64,000 bases of DNA from an uncultured Bacillota bacterium (lineage in GTDB: Bacteria > Bacillota_I > Bacilli_A > RFN20 > CAG-631), in assembly GCA_902491575.1 (NCBI GenBank), contig CABUID010000001.1, positions 124,001-188,000 of the forward strand. Reading direction: 5' to 3'. Positions within the stretch are counted from its first letter, which is position 1. Each line of letters opens with the position of its first letter. The notes beneath the pieces were generated by a model that had not been told where the DNA came from, made no database searches, and saw only the letters and a list, made by a program, of their open reading frames with translations. The position numbers and the translations under genes are program-made. Positions 19,777-29,701 of this stretch are shown in pieces.

Positions 19777-20382
19777 TTACTTATCGACTTGCTTGCGGTT
19801 CGAAAAAGCTTTAAAAAGTGTCATTTCATCAGCATAATCAAGTTGAGCTCCCATTGGTAAACCATGAGCTAAACGCGATATAATTAAGGAAGGATATTTG
19901 GATAATAATTTAGTAATATACATCGCAGTAATTTCTCCTTCCATAGTTAAATCAGTTGCTAATATTACTTCATCAATTTTTTCTGTTTCAATTCTTTTTA
20001 TTAATGAATCAAGATTAATGTCATTATAGCCAATTCCCTTTGAAGGGGAAATGTAGCCATTTAATACATGATAAACACCATGATATTCTTTCATTTTTTC
20101 AAAAGCAAAAACATCTTTTGGACTATGCACCACACAAATAAAATGATGATCACGTTCTTCACTATTGCATAAGTCACAAATTTGATTGTTTTCAGAAAGA
20201 TTTCCGCAAATTGGACAACGTGAAATGTGATTCACCGACAAAATCGTATTTGCAAAATGTTCGATAGTCTCTTTATTCATTGTCAAAACATCATAAGCCA
20301 TTCTTTCGGCTGTTTTAGAACCTACTCCTGGTAAACGTTTAAAACAATCAATTAAATTTTGAAAAGTAACGGGATAATCCAT
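19777..20382 (-). CDS. recR: Recombination mediator RecR
   Basis: 201 residues. It has the N-terminal helix-hairpin-helix (FKRLPGVGSKTAERM, 14-28), a four-Cys zinc finger (C56, C59, C69, C72), a Toprim domain and the C-terminal Walker B-like region (RLAHGLPMGAQLDYAD). RecR works with RecO and RecF to load RecA on gapped DNA. The start directly follows the ybaB stop with no strong Shine-Dalgarno, suggesting translational coupling in the classic dnaX-ybaB-recR order. Confidence 0.96.
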   Translation of the reverse strand: MDYPVTFQNLIDCFKRLPGVGSKTAERMAYDVLTMNKETIEHFANTILSVNHISRCPICGNLSENNQICDLCNSEERDHHFICVVHSPKDVFAFEKMKEYHGVYHVLNGYISPSKGIGYNDINLDSLIKRIETEKIDEVILATDLTMEGEITAMYITKLLSKYPSLIISRLAHGLPMGAQLDYADEMTLFKAFSNRKQVDK

Positions 20383-20384
20383 AA

Positions 20385-20687
20385 TTAAAAAGGTAATCGC
20401 ATATTAGCTTGTTGTTTAGCTAATATTTTTTGTTCCTCATTAATAACATGAGCAATGGCTTCGTTTACAGCTACTACCAACATATCTTGCAACATTTCTT
20501 TATCTTCAGGATCAATAATTTCTTTATCGATATCGATACTTTTGATGGTTTTAGCACCATTAATAACGACTTTGATTCCGCCACCAGCAGATAAAATTTC
20601 GAATTCTTTTTCTTCTAATTCTTTTTGTGCTTTTTCCATTTCTCTTTGCATTTTTTGTGCTTGTTGCATTAAAGCGTTCATATTCAT
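20385..20687 (-). CDS. YbaB/EbfC nucleoid-associated protein
   Basis: 100 residues, the usual size. It opens with MNMNALMQQAQKMQREMEKA and has the conserved VVINGAKTIKSIDIDKEIIDPEDKEMLQDM. The family forms small dimers that bind DNA and are always found next to dnaX and recR; here it sits between a small zinc-ribbon gene and recR. A GGAG site precedes the ATG. Confidence 0.95.
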   Translation of the reverse strand: MNMNALMQQAQKMQREMEKAQKELEEKEFEILSAGGGIKVVINGAKTIKSIDIDKEIIDPEDKEMLQDMLVVAVNEAIAHVINEEQKILAKQQANMRLPF

Positions 20688-20701
20688 AAGTGATTTCTCC
20701 T

Positions 20702-20887
20702 TTATTTTTTTAAATTTTTTTCTGGATTATGTCTTAAAGGTTTATTGCATTTTGGACAATAGACAAATCCATGTGGGTACCATAAGCGATATCCGATATC
20801 TTCTTGCTCATATTCAAATTCACACAAGCAATATTCGCATTTTATAAAGTATACAATTTTTTCTTGCTCATTTATAATTTTTTTCAT
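20702..20887 (-). CDS. Small zinc-ribbon protein
   Basis: 61 residues from the ATG at 20,887; the ATG 9 bases upstream overlaps the Shine-Dalgarno AAAGGATG. Two Cys pairs, CEYC and CPKC, separated by about 29 residues with a lone Cys between, make a likely zinc ribbon. It lies inside the dnaX-ybaB-recR operon, 12 bases after dnaX. The function is unknown; the position suggests a link with replication or repair. Confidence 0.75.
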   Translation of the reverse strand: MKKIINEQEKIVYFIKCEYCLCEFEYEQEDIGYRLWYPHGFVYCPKCNKPLRHNPEKNLKK

Positions 20888-20899
20888 AATTATCATCCT

Positions 20900-22672
20900 T
20901 TATTCAATTTTTAAAGCATCACCAAATAAATCTCTTCCAAGTTCTATTGTAGCATCTTTTAATTCTTCACTTTCACTGACAATGTTAGAAAGATTTAAAT
21001 TATCGTGGCTTTCAAGATGAGGAATTGCATGAGGAACAGGTAATTTATTGGCTTGTTTCAATTCAAAGAATTTCTTTGTCATGTCAATAAATGTTGGTCT
21101 TTCTACAACGTAAACTTCCAAATCATATCCGAATACTTCTTGAATGAACTTTCTTGAAAGTAATAAATTATTTTTTTGTTTTGCTCTTGAGGCTAAAAGT
21201 TTAAAGTCAAAAACCAATAATATAAAATCTTTGCTGGCCACGCCTATGGATGAGTCAGAAAGAAGTTGCGCAATGTAGCGGGTATTTGGAACATCGATAT
21301 ATCTACGAATATCACCCCATTTTGCAATAAGAGCTTCTTTAAATTTTTTATCTCCTTGTATTAGGATATTGACATATTCATCGAGCGTATAAGAAATACT
21401 TTCACTTTCGACAGGAGTGGAATATTGGCTCTTCAAAGGATCAAGATTATTTTTTTCTTTCATGTTAGGTATTTGGATATCTTTGGCAGGCTCTTCCACA
21501 ATTTTTACAGTTTCTATCGTTTTTTCCTCGTTTTTTAATGGCTTTTCATTGGAAACTTCTTCAATATTTTTTTCTTTAAAAAGATCGGGATTAATAGAAA
21601 GAGTTTCAATAATTTTTAAAGAGGCTAATTCAAAAAACAAACGATAATTCGTAGATAAACGATAATTGCTTCTAGCATCATTTAGTATTTCAGTTACTTT
21701 TAAAGCATTATCTGTTGAATAATATTTTAATAAATTTTTGGCATATTGTGCATTTAAACGTTCTAAGATGGTTTCTTCACTCGTTGAACGATAAACGATA
21801 GCGTCTTTCAAGCATACCATTAAATCATATGTTAATCTCTTTACATCAATACCTTTTCCGATAAAGTTTTCAATCATATCGAGAACTTCTTTTGTTTTTC
21901 CTTCAGCCATTAAAGTTAAATATTCAACCATATCTTGAAGGCTCATCATTCCATAAATATCATAAATATGTTCTACTGTAATATTATTACCTGCGTAAGA
22001 AACAACTTGATCTAAAATAGATAAAGCATCTCTCATTCCACCATCAGCTAGCTCTGCAATCAAAGGAGGAACTTGGTTATCAAAAGTAATCTTTTCCATA
22101 TTTAAAATTTCGATAATTCTTTTTTTAATATCTTCATAATTAATTTTTGCAAAATCAAATCTTTGACAACGTGATAAAACGGTAGGAATTACTTTATGAA
22201 CATCTGTTGTTGCTAAAATAAAAACAACATGTTCTGGAGGTTCTTCAAGTGTCTTTAATAAAGCATTGAAAGCACCAGCTGTCATCATGTGAACTTCATC
22301 GATGATATAAATTTTATATTTTCCTTGAATAGGAGCATATTTTACTTTCTCGATTAAATCACGTATTTCATCCACACCATTATTCGATGCCGCATCAATT
22401 TCAATAATATCTGGATGAGAATTTGCATTAATTGCCTTACAATTATCACACTCGTTACATGGTTTTGTATCTAAAGATGTGCAATTTAATGCTTTGGCAA
22501 GTAATTTTGCAGTGGTGGTTTTCCCTGTACCACGTGGGCCACTGAAAATATAAGCATGAGCAACTTTGTTTGTTAATATTGCATTTTGCAAGGTTTTGAT
22601 AATATGATCTTGTCCGACAACGGTTTCAAATGTCTCAGGTCTATATTTTCGATATAAAGCTTTATAAGCCAT
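20900..22672 (-). CDS. dnaX: DNA polymerase III subunit gamma/tau
   Basis: 590 residues. The AAA+ clamp-loader ATPase has Walker A GPRGTGKT (45-52), a zinc site (C64, C72, C75, C78), and Walker B with DEVH (125-128), then the arginine-finger region LSRCQRF and the collar domain. The C-terminal third, with a Glu/Lys-rich linker, corresponds to tau-specific domains that contact the polymerase and helicase. First gene of the dnaX-zinc ribbon-ybaB-recR operon; GGAGG precedes the ATG. No obvious slippery A-run for a shorter gamma form was found in the expected region. Confidence 0.96.
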   Translation of the reverse strand: MAYKALYRKYRPETFETVVGQDHIIKTLQNAILTNKVAHAYIFSGPRGTGKTTTAKLLAKALNCTSLDTKPCNECDNCKAINANSHPDIIEIDAASNNGVDEIRDLIEKVKYAPIQGKYKIYIIDEVHMMTAGAFNALLKTLEEPPEHVVFILATTDVHKVIPTVLSRCQRFDFAKINYEDIKKRIIEILNMEKITFDNQVPPLIAELADGGMRDALSILDQVVSYAGNNITVEHIYDIYGMMSLQDMVEYLTLMAEGKTKEVLDMIENFIGKGIDVKRLTYDLMVCLKDAIVYRSTSEETILERLNAQYAKNLLKYYSTDNALKVTEILNDARSNYRLSTNYRLFFELASLKIIETLSINPDLFKEKNIEEVSNEKPLKNEEKTIETVKIVEEPAKDIQIPNMKEKNNLDPLKSQYSTPVESESISYTLDEYVNILIQGDKKFKEALIAKWGDIRRYIDVPNTRYIAQLLSDSSIGVASKDFILLVFDFKLLASRAKQKNNLLLSRKFIQEVFGYDLEVYVVERPTFIDMTKKFFELKQANKLPVPHAIPHLESHDNLNLSNIVSESEELKDATIELGRDLFGDALKIE

Positions 22673-22707
22673 AATTACACCTCCAAACTTTAATTATTAT
22701 AACATAT

Positions 22708-23157
22708 TTATCTTTTTGTTTTAAAATAATCCGAAATTATTTTAGAACATTCTATCATTTGATTAAAATAAAAAGTTTCTGGATAATGGTTAAAACCTTT
22801 TATTTTGTATAATTCAAAAACACTTTCAATAGCACCATCTTGAAAACTTTTAGCTCCATAAATCACTTTTTTTATTCTAGATTGTAAAATTGCACCAGCA
22901 CACATGGCACAAGGTTCAAGTGTTACATATAAAATGCAATCGTCTAAATGCCAACTTTTTAATTTTTTATTTGCCTTTTGAATTGCTAAAATTTCAGCAT
23001 GTGCAATAGCAGACTGATTCTTTTCTTTTTGATTATGGGCTTTGGCAATGATTCTGTCATTTTTTACGATAATTGCGCCTATGGGAACCTCGTCCATAAG
23101 ATAAGCTTTTAATGCCTCTTGATAAGCTTTTTTCATATAATATTTCTCATCATGCAT
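22708..23157 (-). CDS. tadA: tRNA-specific adenosine deaminase
   Basis: 149 residues. The zinc and catalytic motifs of the cytidine/adenosine deaminase fold are present: HAE (H53, E55) and PCAMC (C83, C86). TadA changes A34 to inosine in tRNA-Arg(ACG), letting one tRNA read CGU, CGC and CGA. It lies upstream of dnaX, a common neighbourhood in Bacillota. The start follows AGGTGAT. Confidence 0.94.
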   Translation of the reverse strand: MHDEKYYMKKAYQEALKAYLMDEVPIGAIIVKNDRIIAKAHNQKEKNQSAIAHAEILAIQKANKKLKSWHLDDCILYVTLEPCAMCAGAILQSRIKKVIYGAKSFQDGAIESVFELYKIKGFNHYPETFYFNQMIECSKIISDYFKTKR

Positions 23158-23253
23158 TTTTCATCACCTAACTTGTCATTATTATATCATGAACTATCAA
23201 AATAGCAAAAAAGAAATCAAATTTATAAAAATGTTTCCCAGATTAAAAAATAG

Positions 23254-23262
23254 TGTTATAAT
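23254..23262 (+). promoter_or_regulatory. Extended -10 promoter of the 23,302 gene
   Basis: TG-T-TATAAT (TATAAT at 23,257-23,262) with a partial -35 TTTCCC 17 bases upstream; predicted start about 23,269. Confidence 0.5.
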
Positions 23263-23301
23263 ATAAATAAACTTGCCAAAGTTTTTGGAGGAATTGGTTA
23301 T

Positions 23302-24198
23302 ATGGCAGATAATAAATTAAATAATTACACACTTATTGAGTTATTACATTTATCTTATTTAATAAGAGATTCTTTTGAGTATTGTCATGCTCAAATTAAT
23401 GTTACTCAAGAAAATTTCGAAAGAAGAGCTACAATGTCAAAAAACATGTTAGCAGAAGGAAATTTTGTTGAAAAATGGCTTAGTGGTCATCCAAATGATG
23501 ATGTTAAAAAGATTTACCCTCAATTAGTTAGTTACTTCCATAATATTTATGAAGAAGAAAATTATGTCATTTTTGAAACGAGAAAAGTTGAACCTGAAAA
23601 AGCTGTTGATTTCATTGAAGAAACCATTAAGAATTATCAAGTTGTAGAAGATATTTTAAAAGCTTTCTATAATGAATATAAAAAGACAAATGGTATTGTT
23701 GATACAAAAGTAGAAAAATGTATATTAGCTTCTTTTGATTTTTATAGAGTTATTGCTAACTGGCTATTCTTTAATGAAGTTGTTAAAAATGACAATGAGT
23801 ATAAAAAGGCTTTAAAAGCAAGTAATAATAAGCCATCTTATGAGGTAAATTATAATTTGAATATATTAAAAAGATTAGTTGGTGGCTATAATTTCAATCG
23901 TCAAAAATACAATGGAGATAAATTGGATATTAAACAAATGCTAGAAGATTCTATGCAAGCATTTAAAGCACTTGATGGTACTTTATTTAAAGACTATGAG
24001 GAAAAAAATGGAAAGAAATTAACTCCTGAAGAATCACAAAAAATGGCTAAAGAAACGATTGAAAGAGCTGCACAAGAATGTGTATCCGCTATTCGTATTT
24101 ATGAACCAATTTGGAGAGAAACTTATGCAGAAGTTGCTAATTATATGAGAGAAAATCCATTACAACCTGCTTCTGCAGAAGGAAATGGAAACGCTTAA
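23302..24198 (+). CDS. Soluble helical protein of unknown function
   Basis: 298 residues, predicted almost entirely alpha-helical, without signal peptide or membrane helix. Start chosen at ATG 23,302 with GGAGGAAT just upstream. The sequence is regular in composition and well expressed-looking but contains no catalytic or nucleotide-binding motif I recognise. It lies alone between divergent tadA and the GtrA-like gene and ends in its own terminator. Confidence 0.75.
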   Translation: MADNKLNNYTLIELLHLSYLIRDSFEYCHAQINVTQENFERRATMSKNMLAEGNFVEKWLSGHPNDDVKKIYPQLVSYFHNIYEEENYVIFETRKVEPEKAVDFIEETIKNYQVVEDILKAFYNEYKKTNGIVDTKVEKCILASFDFYRVIANWLFFNEVVKNDNEYKKALKASNNKPSYEVNYNLNILKRLVGGYNFNRQKYNGDKLDIKQMLEDSMQAFKALDGTLFKDYEEKNGKKLTPEESQKMAKETIERAAQECVSAIRIYEPIWRETYAEVANYMRENPLQPASAEGNGNA

Positions 24199-24201
24199 AA
24201 C

Positions 24202-24226
24202 AAAGGGACTTTATGTCCTTTTTTAT
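24202..24226 (+). terminator. Terminator after the 23,302-24,198 gene
   Basis: AAAGGGAC pairs with GTCCTTTT around TTTAT, then Ts. Confidence 0.75.
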
Positions 24227-24238
24227 TAAAATTTAAAT

Positions 24239-24703
24239 ATGGAAAATATGGATAACAAGAAGCAAAACAAAAAGCAAATATTAGGAGAAGTTTTTCGTTT
24301 TTTACTCATTGGTGGATTAGCCACACTGATTGATTATATCATCTTTTATTTATGTACTTATATCTTTTTTAAAACGATGAATAGTGAATGGAATAAAATC
24401 TTATCTACTTTTTTTGGTTTTGTAGCAGGATTAATTGTAAATTGGCTTTTTTCTGCCAAGTTTGTTTACCGTTATGAAAAAAAGACAACAAAGAAACAAT
24501 TTATAACATATGTTCTTTTATGTATTGCTGGATTGATCATTACGGAAATAGGTATCTATTTGGCTATGCCACTTTATGAAACTTTTTATATAACCATTAT
24601 TGTTACTTTTGATTTTTGGCAATTATTTTTTAAAGTTCTTATGACAATAATTGTTTTGATTTTTAATTATTTTGGAAGAAAATATTTAATTTTTAAAAAA
24701 TAA
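24239..24703 (+). CDS. GtrA-like membrane protein
   Basis: 154 residues with four membrane helices in the GtrA/DPMS arrangement: FRFLLIGGLATLIDYIIFYL near the start, then the typical NWLFSAKFVYRYE after helix 2 and NYFGRKYLIFKK at the end. The family includes flippases for polyprenyl-linked sugars used in cell-surface glycosylation. The start region has no clear Shine-Dalgarno between the preceding terminator and ATG 24,239; a second ATG at 24,248 is possible. Confidence 0.88.
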   Translation: MENMDNKKQNKKQILGEVFRFLLIGGLATLIDYIIFYLCTYIFFKTMNSEWNKILSTFFGFVAGLIVNWLFSAKFVYRYEKKTTKKQFITYVLLCIAGLIITEIGIYLAMPLYETFYITIIVTFDFWQLFFKVLMTIIVLIFNYFGRKYLIFKK

Positions 24704-24716
24704 ACATTCATCGATT

Positions 24717-24742
24717 TAAAAGGACGATACTGTCCTTTTTTT
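24717..24742 (+). terminator. Terminator after the GtrA-like gene
   Basis: AAAAGGAC pairs with GTCCTTTT around GATACT, followed by Ts. Confidence 0.8.
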
Positions 24743-24762
24743 ATTTGTACTTTGATTATTTC

Positions 24763-24794
24763 AAAAAAAATGTTTGTAATTTTTTTACAAACAC
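24763..24794 (-). terminator. Terminator of the suf operon
   Basis: TGTTTGTAA pairs with TTACAAACA, with eight Ts on the minus strand after the stem, about 20 bases beyond the sufB stop. Confidence 0.88.
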
Positions 24795-24813
24795 TTTAAT
24801 AAATTATTTAATA

Positions 24814-26214
24814 TTAGCCGATAGATCCTTCCATATTCAACTTAAGAAGTTGGTTTAATTCTACTGCATATTCCATAGGTAATTCTTTTGAAAAAGGTTC
24901 AATAAATCCAAGTACAATCATTTGCATGGCTTGTTGTTTAGATAATCCTCTACTCATTAAGTAAAAGAGTTGATCATCACTAATTTTTGAAACTGTAGCT
25001 TCGTGCTCAATGATGGATTGATTATTATAACATCGATTTTTTGGTATTGTATCGGAAGAAGATAAATTATCAAGAATTAAAGTATCACATTGAACATAAG
25101 AACGGGCATTGATAGCTTCTTTAGAATGATGTACTGTTCCACGGTAATTCACTTTTCCACCTGAACGACAAATTGATTTAGAGATAATTTGGCTTGAAGT
25201 ATTTTTAGCTAAATGAATCATTCTTGCACCTGCATCTTGGTATTGATTTTTTCCGGCTACTGCAATAGAAATACAAGTTCCTTTAGCATTTTCGCCTGCT
25301 AAAATACAAGCTGGATATTTCATATTTACACCAGATCCAATATTTCCATCAATCCATTCCATTTGTCCATTTTCTTCGACATAGGCTCTTTTTGTAACTA
25401 AATTAACAATGTTACTAGACCAGTTTTGAACGGTTGAATAACGACATTTTGCATTCTTTTTGACGATAATTTCAACAACGGCAGCATGTAAGGATTCAGA
25501 ATCATAGATAGGGGCCGTACAACCTTCAACATAATGCACATCTGCGCCTTCATCTACGATAATGAGCGTTCTTTCAAATTGACCCATTCCTTTAGAATTA
25601 ATACGAAAATAAGATTGTAATGGTTTATCAAGTTTTACACCTTTTGGAACATAAATAAAGGAACCACCTGACCAAACAGCTCCATTTAGTGCAGAAAATT
25701 TATTATCTTGATAAGGAACAACAGTATTAAAATATTTTTTTACAAGTTCTGGATAAAGTTTTAAAGCACTATCAGTATCTAAGAAAATCACGCCTTTATC
25801 TTCTACTTCTTTGAGCATATTATGATAAACACTTTCTGATTCATATTGGGTATGAATACCTGCAAAAAATTTTTTTTCTTGTTCAGGGAGACCAAGTTTA
25901 TTAAAGGTTTCTCGAATCGTTTCAGGGACCTCTTCCCAACTTTGTACAGATTTTTCAGAAGGTTTAATATAATAAGTGTAAGTATCATATTTGAGAAAAT
26001 CAAGATTAGGTCCAAAATTAGGATTTTTTAATTTTACAAATGTTTCATAGGATTTTAAGCGAAACTCTTTCATCCATTGAGGCTCTTGTTTCATTTTTGA
26101 TATTTCCAAAATAGTCTCTTTTGTAAGACCTTTTTTGGTTTTAAAAACACTTGTGTCTTTATCGGAAAAACCATATTGATAATCTTCTATACCTTTTATT
26201 TTTTTATTTTCCAC
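24814..26214 (-). CDS. sufB: Fe-S cluster scaffold subunit SufB
   Basis: About 466 residues from GTG 26,214, which has AGAAGG at a good distance; GTG at 26,223 is also in frame but overlaps that site. It shows SufB hallmarks: [39 protein letters not shown], and the C-terminal [23 protein letters not shown]. It forms the SufBC2D complex, which builds Fe-S clusters on SufB with sulfur delivered from SufS through SufU. Last gene of sufCDSUB; it overlaps sufU. Confidence 0.95.
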   Translation of the reverse strand: MENKKIKGIEDYQYGFSDKDTSVFKTKKGLTKETILEISKMKQEPQWMKEFRLKSYETFVKLKNPNFGPNLDFLKYDTYTYYIKPSEKSVQSWEEVPETIRETFNKLGLPEQEKKFFAGIHTQYESESVYHNMLKEVEDKGVIFLDTDSALKLYPELVKKYFNTVVPYQDNKFSALNGAVWSGGSFIYVPKGVKLDKPLQSYFRINSKGMGQFERTLIIVDEGADVHYVEGCTAPIYDSESLHAAVVEIIVKKNAKCRYSTVQNWSSNIVNLVTKRAYVEENGQMEWIDGNIGSGVNMKYPACILAGENAKGTCISIAVAGKNQYQDAGARMIHLAKNTSSQIISKSICRSGGKVNYRGTVHHSKEAINARSYVQCDTLILDNLSSSDTIPKNRCYNNQSIIEHEATVSKISDDQLFYLMSRGLSKQQAMQMIVLGFIEPFSKELPMEYAVELNQLLKLNMEGSIG

Positions 26215-26659
26215 TGGTTTCACCTTCTTTTAATGAATTCAATAGTTCGAGTAATCCATTAAAGCCAATCATAGCACATTTTATTCGATTAGCTTGCTTA
26301 CTAACATCTTTAAAAACTACAGCTTCTTGTAATAAAGATTCATCGAATGGAAGTTCTTTAATCATATTGTCATATTCTTTAACAATTTGATGGGCTTTAG
26401 CTATACTACAGCCAATAACAAGTTCAGATAATATGGATGTAGAAGCTGTAGAGATGGTACAGCCCACGCCATCAAAACGAAAATCTTTTATTTTACCATC
26501 TTCAATTAAAATTTGAATGTCAATATCATCTATGCAAGATTCTGAGTTCATATTGACTTTTAGATAACGAGAATCATTGACTAATCCCTTGTTTCTTGGG
26601 TGTTCATAATGATCCATAATGATTTCTCTTTTTATCATTGGATTATTTAAAGAAAGCAT
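26204..26659 (-). CDS. sufU: Zinc-dependent sulfur relay protein SufU
   Basis: 151 residues. The zinc ligands and relay cysteine are all present: C42 and D44 (SCID), C67 (GVGC) and C128 (IKCAM), matching Bacillus SufU numbering to within one residue. SufU accepts persulfide from SufS. Start ATG 26,659 has GGAGGTGATTTTTTAG upstream and overlaps the sufS end by 17 bases, as expected for a tightly coupled operon. Confidence 0.95.
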   Translation of the reverse strand: MLSLNNPMIKREIIMDHYEHPRNKGLVNDSRYLKVNMNSESCIDDIDIQILIEDGKIKDFRFDGVGCTISTASTSILSELVIGCSIAKAHQIVKEYDNMIKELPFDESLLQEAVVFKDVSKQANRIKCAMIGFNGLLELLNSLKEGETSGK

Positions 26660-27872
26660 CTAAAAAATCACCTCCATGTTTACAAGCTTCTACAAAAATA
26701 TCAATTTCTTTTTTTGTATTATAAAAATACAAGGAAGCTCTTACTGTGCCAATAACGTTTAAAAAATTAGGTAAAAGTTTTGCACAATGATGTCCACTTC
26801 TCACGGCAATACCTTTACTATTAAAATAACTTCCTGCATCTTGACAAAATACATCTTTAATATTAAAAGTTATCACACCTGAATCGTTATTTTTATTATA
26901 AATAATTATATTATCCAGTTTACTTAATTGTTCAATTGCATATTTTTTTAACTCTTTTTCTCTTTCATGAATTTGCTTCATACCAATTTGAGTTAAATAT
27001 TCAATTGCTGCATTTAAACCGATTACTTCAGCAATCGCAGGAGTACCTCCTTCAAACTTATAAGGTGGTTTTTTTAATAACATGTTTTGACATGAATCAA
27101 ATTTAGCGTTCATTCCGCCACCTAATTGAATCGATTGCGTTTCACATAATAAGTCGTATTTACCATATAAAACGCCTATTCCTGTAGGACCACACATTTT
27201 ATGACCTGAAAAAGCCAAAAAATCACAATCTAGTTCTTTTACATCAACAGGCATATGGGGAATGGCTTGAGCTGCATCCACTACCACAATAATATTTTTT
27301 TCGTGAGCTTTTTTAATTATTTCTTGAATAGGATTAATAGCTCCTAAAACATTGCTCACATAAGCGATGGAAATAATTTTTGTTTTTTCATTTATCAGTT
27401 TTTCAATTTCATTTAAAGTTACTTCGCCATTATCATTTAAAGGTGCAAAAACAATATTTAAATGTAATTTTTTTGCGATTTCATACCATGGTAAAATATT
27501 ACTAGCATGTTCAGCTTCATTTAAAATAATTTCATCATTTTCTTTCAAGTGATTGAAGGCATAGCCAAAAGCTACCAAATTCAAAGATTGTGTTGTTCCA
27601 CTCGTAAAAACCACTTCATTGGTTTCACAATTAATAAATTTTGCTACAGACTTTCTTGCATTTTCATAAGTTGAATCTGCTTTGGCAGCTAAATCATAAT
27701 CACCACGATGAACATTACTATTAAAATTGAAATAGTAATCATTCATGGCTTCTATAACACATTTTGGTTTTAAAGAAGTGGCCGCATTATCAAAATATAC
27801 AAGAGTTTGACCTTGCATTTTTTTATTATCGAGCATTGGAAAATCTTGTCTTAATTTTTGAATGTCTAGCAT
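26643..27872 (-). CDS. sufS: Cysteine desulfurase SufS
   Basis: 409 residues from ATG 27,872 (a TTG 9 bases upstream overlaps the Shine-Dalgarno). The PLP lysine lies in AFSGHKMCGPTGIGVLYG and the persulfide cysteine in AVRSGHHCAKLL. It converts cysteine to alanine and passes sulfur to SufU. Length and motifs fit type II desulfurases of Bacillota. It begins 2 bases after the sufD stop. Confidence 0.96.
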   Translation of the reverse strand: MLDIQKLRQDFPMLDNKKMQGQTLVYFDNAATSLKPKCVIEAMNDYYFNFNSNVHRGDYDLAAKADSTYENARKSVAKFINCETNEVVFTSGTTQSLNLVAFGYAFNHLKENDEIILNEAEHASNILPWYEIAKKLHLNIVFAPLNDNGEVTLNEIEKLINEKTKIISIAYVSNVLGAINPIQEIIKKAHEKNIIVVVDAAQAIPHMPVDVKELDCDFLAFSGHKMCGPTGIGVLYGKYDLLCETQSIQLGGGMNAKFDSCQNMLLKKPPYKFEGGTPAIAEVIGLNAAIEYLTQIGMKQIHEREKELKKYAIEQLSKLDNIIIYNKNNDSGVITFNIKDVFCQDAGSYFNSKGIAVRSGHHCAKLLPNFLNVIGTVRASLYFYNTKKEIDIFVEACKHGGDFLDAFFK

Positions 27873-27873
27873 A

Positions 27874-28725
27874 TTAACCAATCCTTTTTTCTAATAAAGT
27901 AATAATTTCGTTTTTGATTGTTTCGTTTGTTAAATTTTCTAATATAGGGTTAAAATAACCTCGAATTAAAATATTTCTTGCTTGAAGAGTGCTTAAGCCC
28001 CTGCTTTCTAGATAGTACATATGATCTTGGTTTACGGAGCCAACACTGCAAGAATGAGAAGCTTCTACATCATTTTCATCAATATGTAAATTAGGTAAGA
28101 CAATGCCATAACAGGTTGTAGAAAGATTAATAATTCTTCCTTCTTGGTTTGTTTTTGTACCAGTGGCCCCATTTTTAATATATGCATCAGTAAAAATACT
28201 TACATGGGCATTGTCATCATTAACTGCAAAAATTTGAGCTTTAGATATGCAATTTTTTTGATAATGATTTAAATTTGTTTGATATATTTTTTTTGTATTT
28301 TCCATAGCATAAATACCATCCTTAACAGATGCAAATGCATTGGGTGTATTTAAATGGATGTTTTCTTCACTATGCGTAGACATTTTGGTTAAATCAATTT
28401 GCATAGATTGATAAAAACCATTATTGTTTATATTGCGAATGATGGTTTGTTCAGAAAGTGTTTCTACAATAATAGAACAGCGCTGAAGCTTTGATTGATT
28501 ATCAATATTGTATTCAATTTGACAATTTGGTATATTTCCTTTAAAAGTTTCGACAATTGAAACATTTGAATGAATGATTTGAATGGTCAATAGATTAGGG
28601 ATAAAATTTTCAAAGTTGATAAAATAGGTATCATCTTGTACATTTTCAATTGTTAAAGTTTGTGTTTTAGAATTATAATTTTCAAAATTTAGATGATAAT
28701 CTTTAAAGTTTATTTTCTTGATCAT
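27874..28725 (-). CDS. sufD: Fe-S assembly protein SufD
   Basis: 283 residues, shorter than the ~420-440 usual for SufD. The missing part is at the N-terminus; the beta-helix core and the C-terminal VEASHSCSVGSVNQDHMYYLESRGLSTLQARNILIRGYF are intact. It pairs with SufB in the SufBC2D scaffold. The start overlaps sufC by 23 bases. A short SufD is seen in reduced low-GC genomes, but I cannot confirm the comparison here. Confidence 0.9.
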   Translation of the reverse strand: MIKKINFKDYHLNFENYNSKTQTLTIENVQDDTYFINFENFIPNLLTIQIIHSNVSIVETFKGNIPNCQIEYNIDNQSKLQRCSIIVETLSEQTIIRNINNNGFYQSMQIDLTKMSTHSEENIHLNTPNAFASVKDGIYAMENTKKIYQTNLNHYQKNCISKAQIFAVNDDNAHVSIFTDAYIKNGATGTKTNQEGRIINLSTTCYGIVLPNLHIDENDVEASHSCSVGSVNQDHMYYLESRGLSTLQARNILIRGYFNPILENLTNETIKNEIITLLEKRIG

Positions 28726-29536
28726 TTTTAAGTTTTTCCTTTACACCACATAGTCCAATGGAAGATGGTCTTAAATCAACTTTATTAACATCAATGCCAT
28801 ATTCGGCCTTTACCCAGTCAAAACCTTGTTTATCTATTTTATCTACAATTTCTTCATTACCACTTAATAGAATTTTACCATCGACGATGACATGAACATG
28901 TGTTGGTTTAATCAATTGGTAAAATCGTGCATAATGAGATACGACTAACGCACTGCCATTTCTTTCTATAACCTCTTGCACCGATTTTGCGACAACTTGT
29001 AATGCATCAACATCTAATCCAGAGTCAATTTCATCTAACATGGCAATGGAAGGTTTTAAAAGTTTAAGTTGAATAATTTCATTTCGTTTTTTCTCGCCAC
29101 CTGAAAATCCATCATTTAAGTATCGATGAATCATATCTAAAGGTAAATCAACTTCTTTAGTGGCATTTTCTAATTCAACAATAAATTTATATAAAGATAC
29201 GGGCTTGTCTAATTTGGTATTAATTGCTGCTTTTAAAAAATCTGAATTAATTACTCCTGGAATTTCAGGTGGATATTGCAAAGCTAAAAAAAGTCCTGCC
29301 TTTGCGCGTTCATCAACAGGCAATTCTAAGACATTTTTGCCATCAAGTAAGATTTCACCTTCTGTTACTTTATATTTGGGTTGTCCCATTATCGTTGAAA
29401 GTAAAGTTGATTTTCCATTTCCATTAGGTCCAAGTAACGCATGAATTTCATGCTCATTGATTATTAAATCAATTCCTTTTAAGATTTCTTTTTCACCAAC
29501 GGATACGTGTAGATTTTTGATTTCCAATTTAGCCAT
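28703..29536 (-). CDS. sufC: Fe-S assembly ATPase SufC
   Basis: 277 residues from ATG 29,536 (TGAGGTG six bases upstream; a GTG 9 bases earlier overlaps this site). ABC-type ATPase with Walker A GPNGNGKST (36-44), signature FSGGEKKRNEI, Walker B SIAMLDEIDSGLD and the SufC-type SHYARF. It drives shape changes of the SufBCD scaffold. First gene of the sufCDSUB operon. Confidence 0.96.
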   Translation of the reverse strand: MAKLEIKNLHVSVGEKEILKGIDLIINEHEIHALLGPNGNGKSTLLSTIMGQPKYKVTEGEILLDGKNVLELPVDERAKAGLFLALQYPPEIPGVINSDFLKAAINTKLDKPVSLYKFIVELENATKEVDLPLDMIHRYLNDGFSGGEKKRNEIIQLKLLKPSIAMLDEIDSGLDVDALQVVAKSVQEVIERNGSALVVSHYARFYQLIKPTHVHVIVDGKILLSGNEEIVDKIDKQGFDWVKAEYGIDVNKVDLRPSSIGLCGVKEKLKNDQENKL

Positions 29537-29640
29537 AACTAACACCTCACATCCTCATCTATTTTACACTTATTTACCAAAATAGTAAATAAGGTAAATC
29601 TTCTTTCATTTTTTCCAAAAGAATTTTTTTTATTCTATTC

Positions 29641-29669
29641 TTGATAAAATAGAATCTTTATGCTATGAT
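29641..29669 (+). promoter_or_regulatory. Promoter of tRNA-Ser
   Basis: TTGATA (29,641-29,646), 17 bases, TATGAT (29,664-29,669). Predicted start near 29,676, about 26 bases before the tRNA. Confidence 0.75.
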
Positions 29670-29701
29670 TTATTAGCAATATAGAATTATACTGCGGTTT
29701 T

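Noticed and set aside
20900..22672. Programmed frameshift making a short gamma form of DnaX
   Set aside because: No A-run with the usual stimulatory elements was seen at the expected place after the ATPase core.
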